Below, in pieces: positions 62,303 to 64,000 of a stretch of DNA of 64,000 bases. The translations under genes were made by a program, and so were the position numbers. The DNA comes from Sophora flavescens (lineage: Eukaryota > Streptophyta > Magnoliopsida > Fabales > Fabaceae). The stretch spans positions 121,922,552 through 121,986,551 of the forward strand of contig CM061066.1 of the NCBI GenBank assembly GCA_030762895.1, in the 5' to 3' direction. Below the pieces are notes generated by a model, which made no database searches, was not told where the DNA came from, and worked only from the letters and a program-made list of their open reading frames with translations. Position 1 is the first letter of the stretch; each line of letters begins with the position of its first letter.

Positions 62303-63901
62303 GAATGTTCCTTCTAAGTCTACAAGTAGCAGTTGTATGACCTTTCATTAGACAATAATAGCATTTAACAAAAGGACTTGTTGATGAAATGGGTGGAACA
62401 AAAAGCCTTTTAAAAGATTTTTCATGTACCGTTGGCTTATATCCAATTCCAGCTTTGTCATACACACCCTTTTGCTGTCCTAATATGGCATTCAAGTTAT
62501 CTCTACCGGAAGTAAACTTAGATAGAGTTGTATTCAGTTTTTCAACTTCCTTTTCTAATGTAGTGCATTTGGTGCAAATTGAACTAGATGCAAGTAATTG
62601 TGAGTTTTCGGTTTATAGTTCTTTAAGCTTTATTTGTAAAGATGCAGAGTCACTACATTGTTTTGCAATGATCTTTCTAGAAGATTTAAGTTGTTTACCA
62701 ATTTTAACATATTCTTCATGCAATTCAGCAAAAGCATCTTGTAACTCATCATAGGTAGGAGAAGAATCATTTACCTCGGTTTCACTATCACTTTGATGAT
62801 TTGCCATGAGACATAGGTTGGCTTCTTCATTTTCAGATTCGCTACTAGTGGAATCCGTATCATTTTCTTCCCAAGCTATGTATGCTCTTCTAGGCTTTCT
62901 TCCTTTCTTTTCTTTGTTGTCATTCTTCTCATAATTTTCTTTCTTTTGTAGCTTCGGACATTCATTTTTGTAGTTCCAAGCTTTCCACATTCAAAACATT
63001 TGATTGTTGAGGAAGAGCTTTCACCTTTGTTCGTGTTCTTTTTGGTAGGAAAATTGAATTGCTTCTTGTTTCTATTCTTCTTGATGAATCTTTTAAACTT
63101 CCTCACAAGCAATCCCATGTCTTCTTCTTCGGTTTCTTCACTTTCATTAAGGTGTTCATCTTCATCACTTTCTATTGATTCTTTGGAAATATGAGCCTTG
63201 AGTGAGAGTCCTTTCTTCTTTTTCTCCTTATCTTCATGATCTTTCAATCTATTGAGTTCCAATTCGTGTTCTTTCAACTTGCCAAATAGAGTAGCAATCT
63301 GCATTGTGTCAAGATCCTTTGCTTCAGCAATTGCAGTAATTTTTGGCTGCCATTCACGACTCAAACATCTTATAATCTTGTTAATCTTTTTCTCATCTGT
63401 GATTGTATGTCCGAGTCCTTCTAACTGGTTCACAATGTGTGTAAACCTCTTTTGCAGATCATCTATATCCTCACCATTATTCATGTGAAAGAGTTCATAT
63501 TCATTGACTAGTGCATTCATCCTTGCTCTTTTCACATCGTTGGTTCTTTCATGAGTGAGTTGAAGAGTATCCCACATCTGCTTTGCCGTTTTACAATTGG
63601 AGACCCTGAAAAACTCATCATAATTCAAAGCAGTTGTTATAATATTCTTTGCTTTAGCATTATAACCAACTCTTCCTTTATCATCATCGTTCCATTCATC
63701 TTTTGGTTTAGTTTGTTTATTTCCCTTAGAATCAAGAATAAATGGAACATAGGGACCATTTTCAACAGCATCTAAAACATCTAAACCTGCAGACTCAAGA
63801 AAGATAAGCATTCTTTCTTTCCAATACATGTATTGGGAGCCATTAAAGGCAGGGGGTCTAGTGAGTGAAGCCCCATCACCCAGGATATCATTTGTAGCCA
63901 T
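62205..63901 (-). pseudogene. SIRE-like gag, broken by frameshifts
   Basis: Gag begins at ATG 63901 (MATNDILGDG … RPPAFNGSQYMYWKERM) and stays open for 341 codons, to 62876. It carries the copia gag domain (about residues 15-215) and then a long charged linker with acidic repeats (SDEDEHLNESEETEEED). The CCHC knuckle (CFECGK) starts but its frame shifts at about 62990. The next parts are open at 62990-62613 and 62495-62205, in other frames, and include a coiled-coil-like stretch and a second knuckle-like C-x2-C (CYYCLMKGHTTATC). Length and charged linkers fit SIRE-type gag. Confidence 0.82.
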
Positions 63902-63936
63902 CTCTTGAAGCTGTTAAGCTTTGTAACAAGAGTTTT

Positions 63937-63950
63937 AGCCCTGATGCCAA
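63937..63950 (-). other. Primer binding site of the SIRE-like element
   Basis: The minus strand reads TTGGCATCAGGGCT directly after the 5' LTR end. It differs at three positions from the usual initiator-Met site (TGGTATCAGAGCC). Confidence 0.7.
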
Positions 63951-63951
63951 T

Positions 63952-64000
63952 TGTTGGTAGTGGCTACGGTCTCGGGGAGGGGGGGGGGGGGGGGGGTGAA
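63952..64000 (-). repeat. 5' LTR of the SIRE-like element (first 49 bp in window)
   Basis: The sequence matches the edge of the LTR at 57160, including the G run. The rest lies outside the window. Confidence 0.85.

Larger units (their letters stand above)
57160..64000 (-). mobile_element. Ty1/copia retrotransposon, SIRE-like, partial in window
   Basis: The 3' LTR is 57160-58857, the internal region runs to 63951, and the 5' LTR begins at 63952 and leaves the window. Both LTR edges start TGTTGGTAGTGGCTACGGTCT-like on the plus strand, followed by a G homopolymer. The gene order gag, protease, integrase, reverse transcriptase, RNase H on the minus strand is that of copia. The gag type and long linker suggest the SIRE/Maximus group. 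It is inserted in the 3' end of the hAT element; the right target duplication is not visible. Confidence 0.88.

Overview
This window is plant nuclear DNA from a dicot. A legume is possible from the general flavour of the repeats, but the sequence does not prove it. The evidence is spliced genes with GT-AG introns, Ty1/copia and Ty3/gypsy LTR retrotransposons, CACTA, hAT and Mutator-like DNA transposons, and AT-rich spacers. Only one host gene looks intact: a two-exon short-chain dehydrogenase/reductase on the minus strand (7651-9229). Nearly everything else is mobile DNA, mostly decayed and inserted in layers. I found no bacterial-type system, CRISPR array, rRNA or true tRNA gene.

Left part. 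33-5943 is a complete but disabled Ty1/copia element with two LTRs that differ by only a few substitutions and three indels. 5944-7640 is spacer with a hairpin. 7651-9229 is the reductase gene. 9230-12700 is spacer holding a non-autonomous hAT element (10671-11778, perfect 8-bp target duplication) and a 41-bp GC-rich minisatellite.

Centre-left. A FAR1-RELATED SEQUENCE type gene (FAR1 DNA-binding domain, MULE-transposase domain, SWIM finger) starts at 13037 and resumes at about 24657 and 30684, ending at 32020. It is split by a roughly 10.9-kb CACTA transposon (about 13784-24656) and a 6-kb LTR-type insertion (24679-30683). The CACTA element holds a minus-strand TNP2-type transposase, a second Transposase_24-like gene, a captured RPA1-like OB-fold fragment, and a 1.55-kb Mutator-like element in its left end. 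The LTR-type insertion contains a solo LTR of SIRE-like type.

Centre. 32021-36749 is spacer with a degenerate segmental duplication, a foldback MITE and a fragment of a KUP/HAK potassium transporter. 36750-40468 is a large solo LTR with a palindromic minisatellite.

Right part. A hAT transposon begins at about 40546. It carries a degenerate transposase gene at 54683-57083. Close to its 5' end it was invaded by a minus-strand CRM-type chromovirus (40593-53523). That element was itself hit by a large solo LTR inside its own LTR (41326-45044) and by a second solo LTR inside pol (46421-47792). The 3' part of the hAT was invaded by a minus-strand SIRE-like copia element (57160 to beyond the window end). 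All these transposon genes carry stops, frameshifts or deletions, so any movement today would need proteins supplied from elsewhere.
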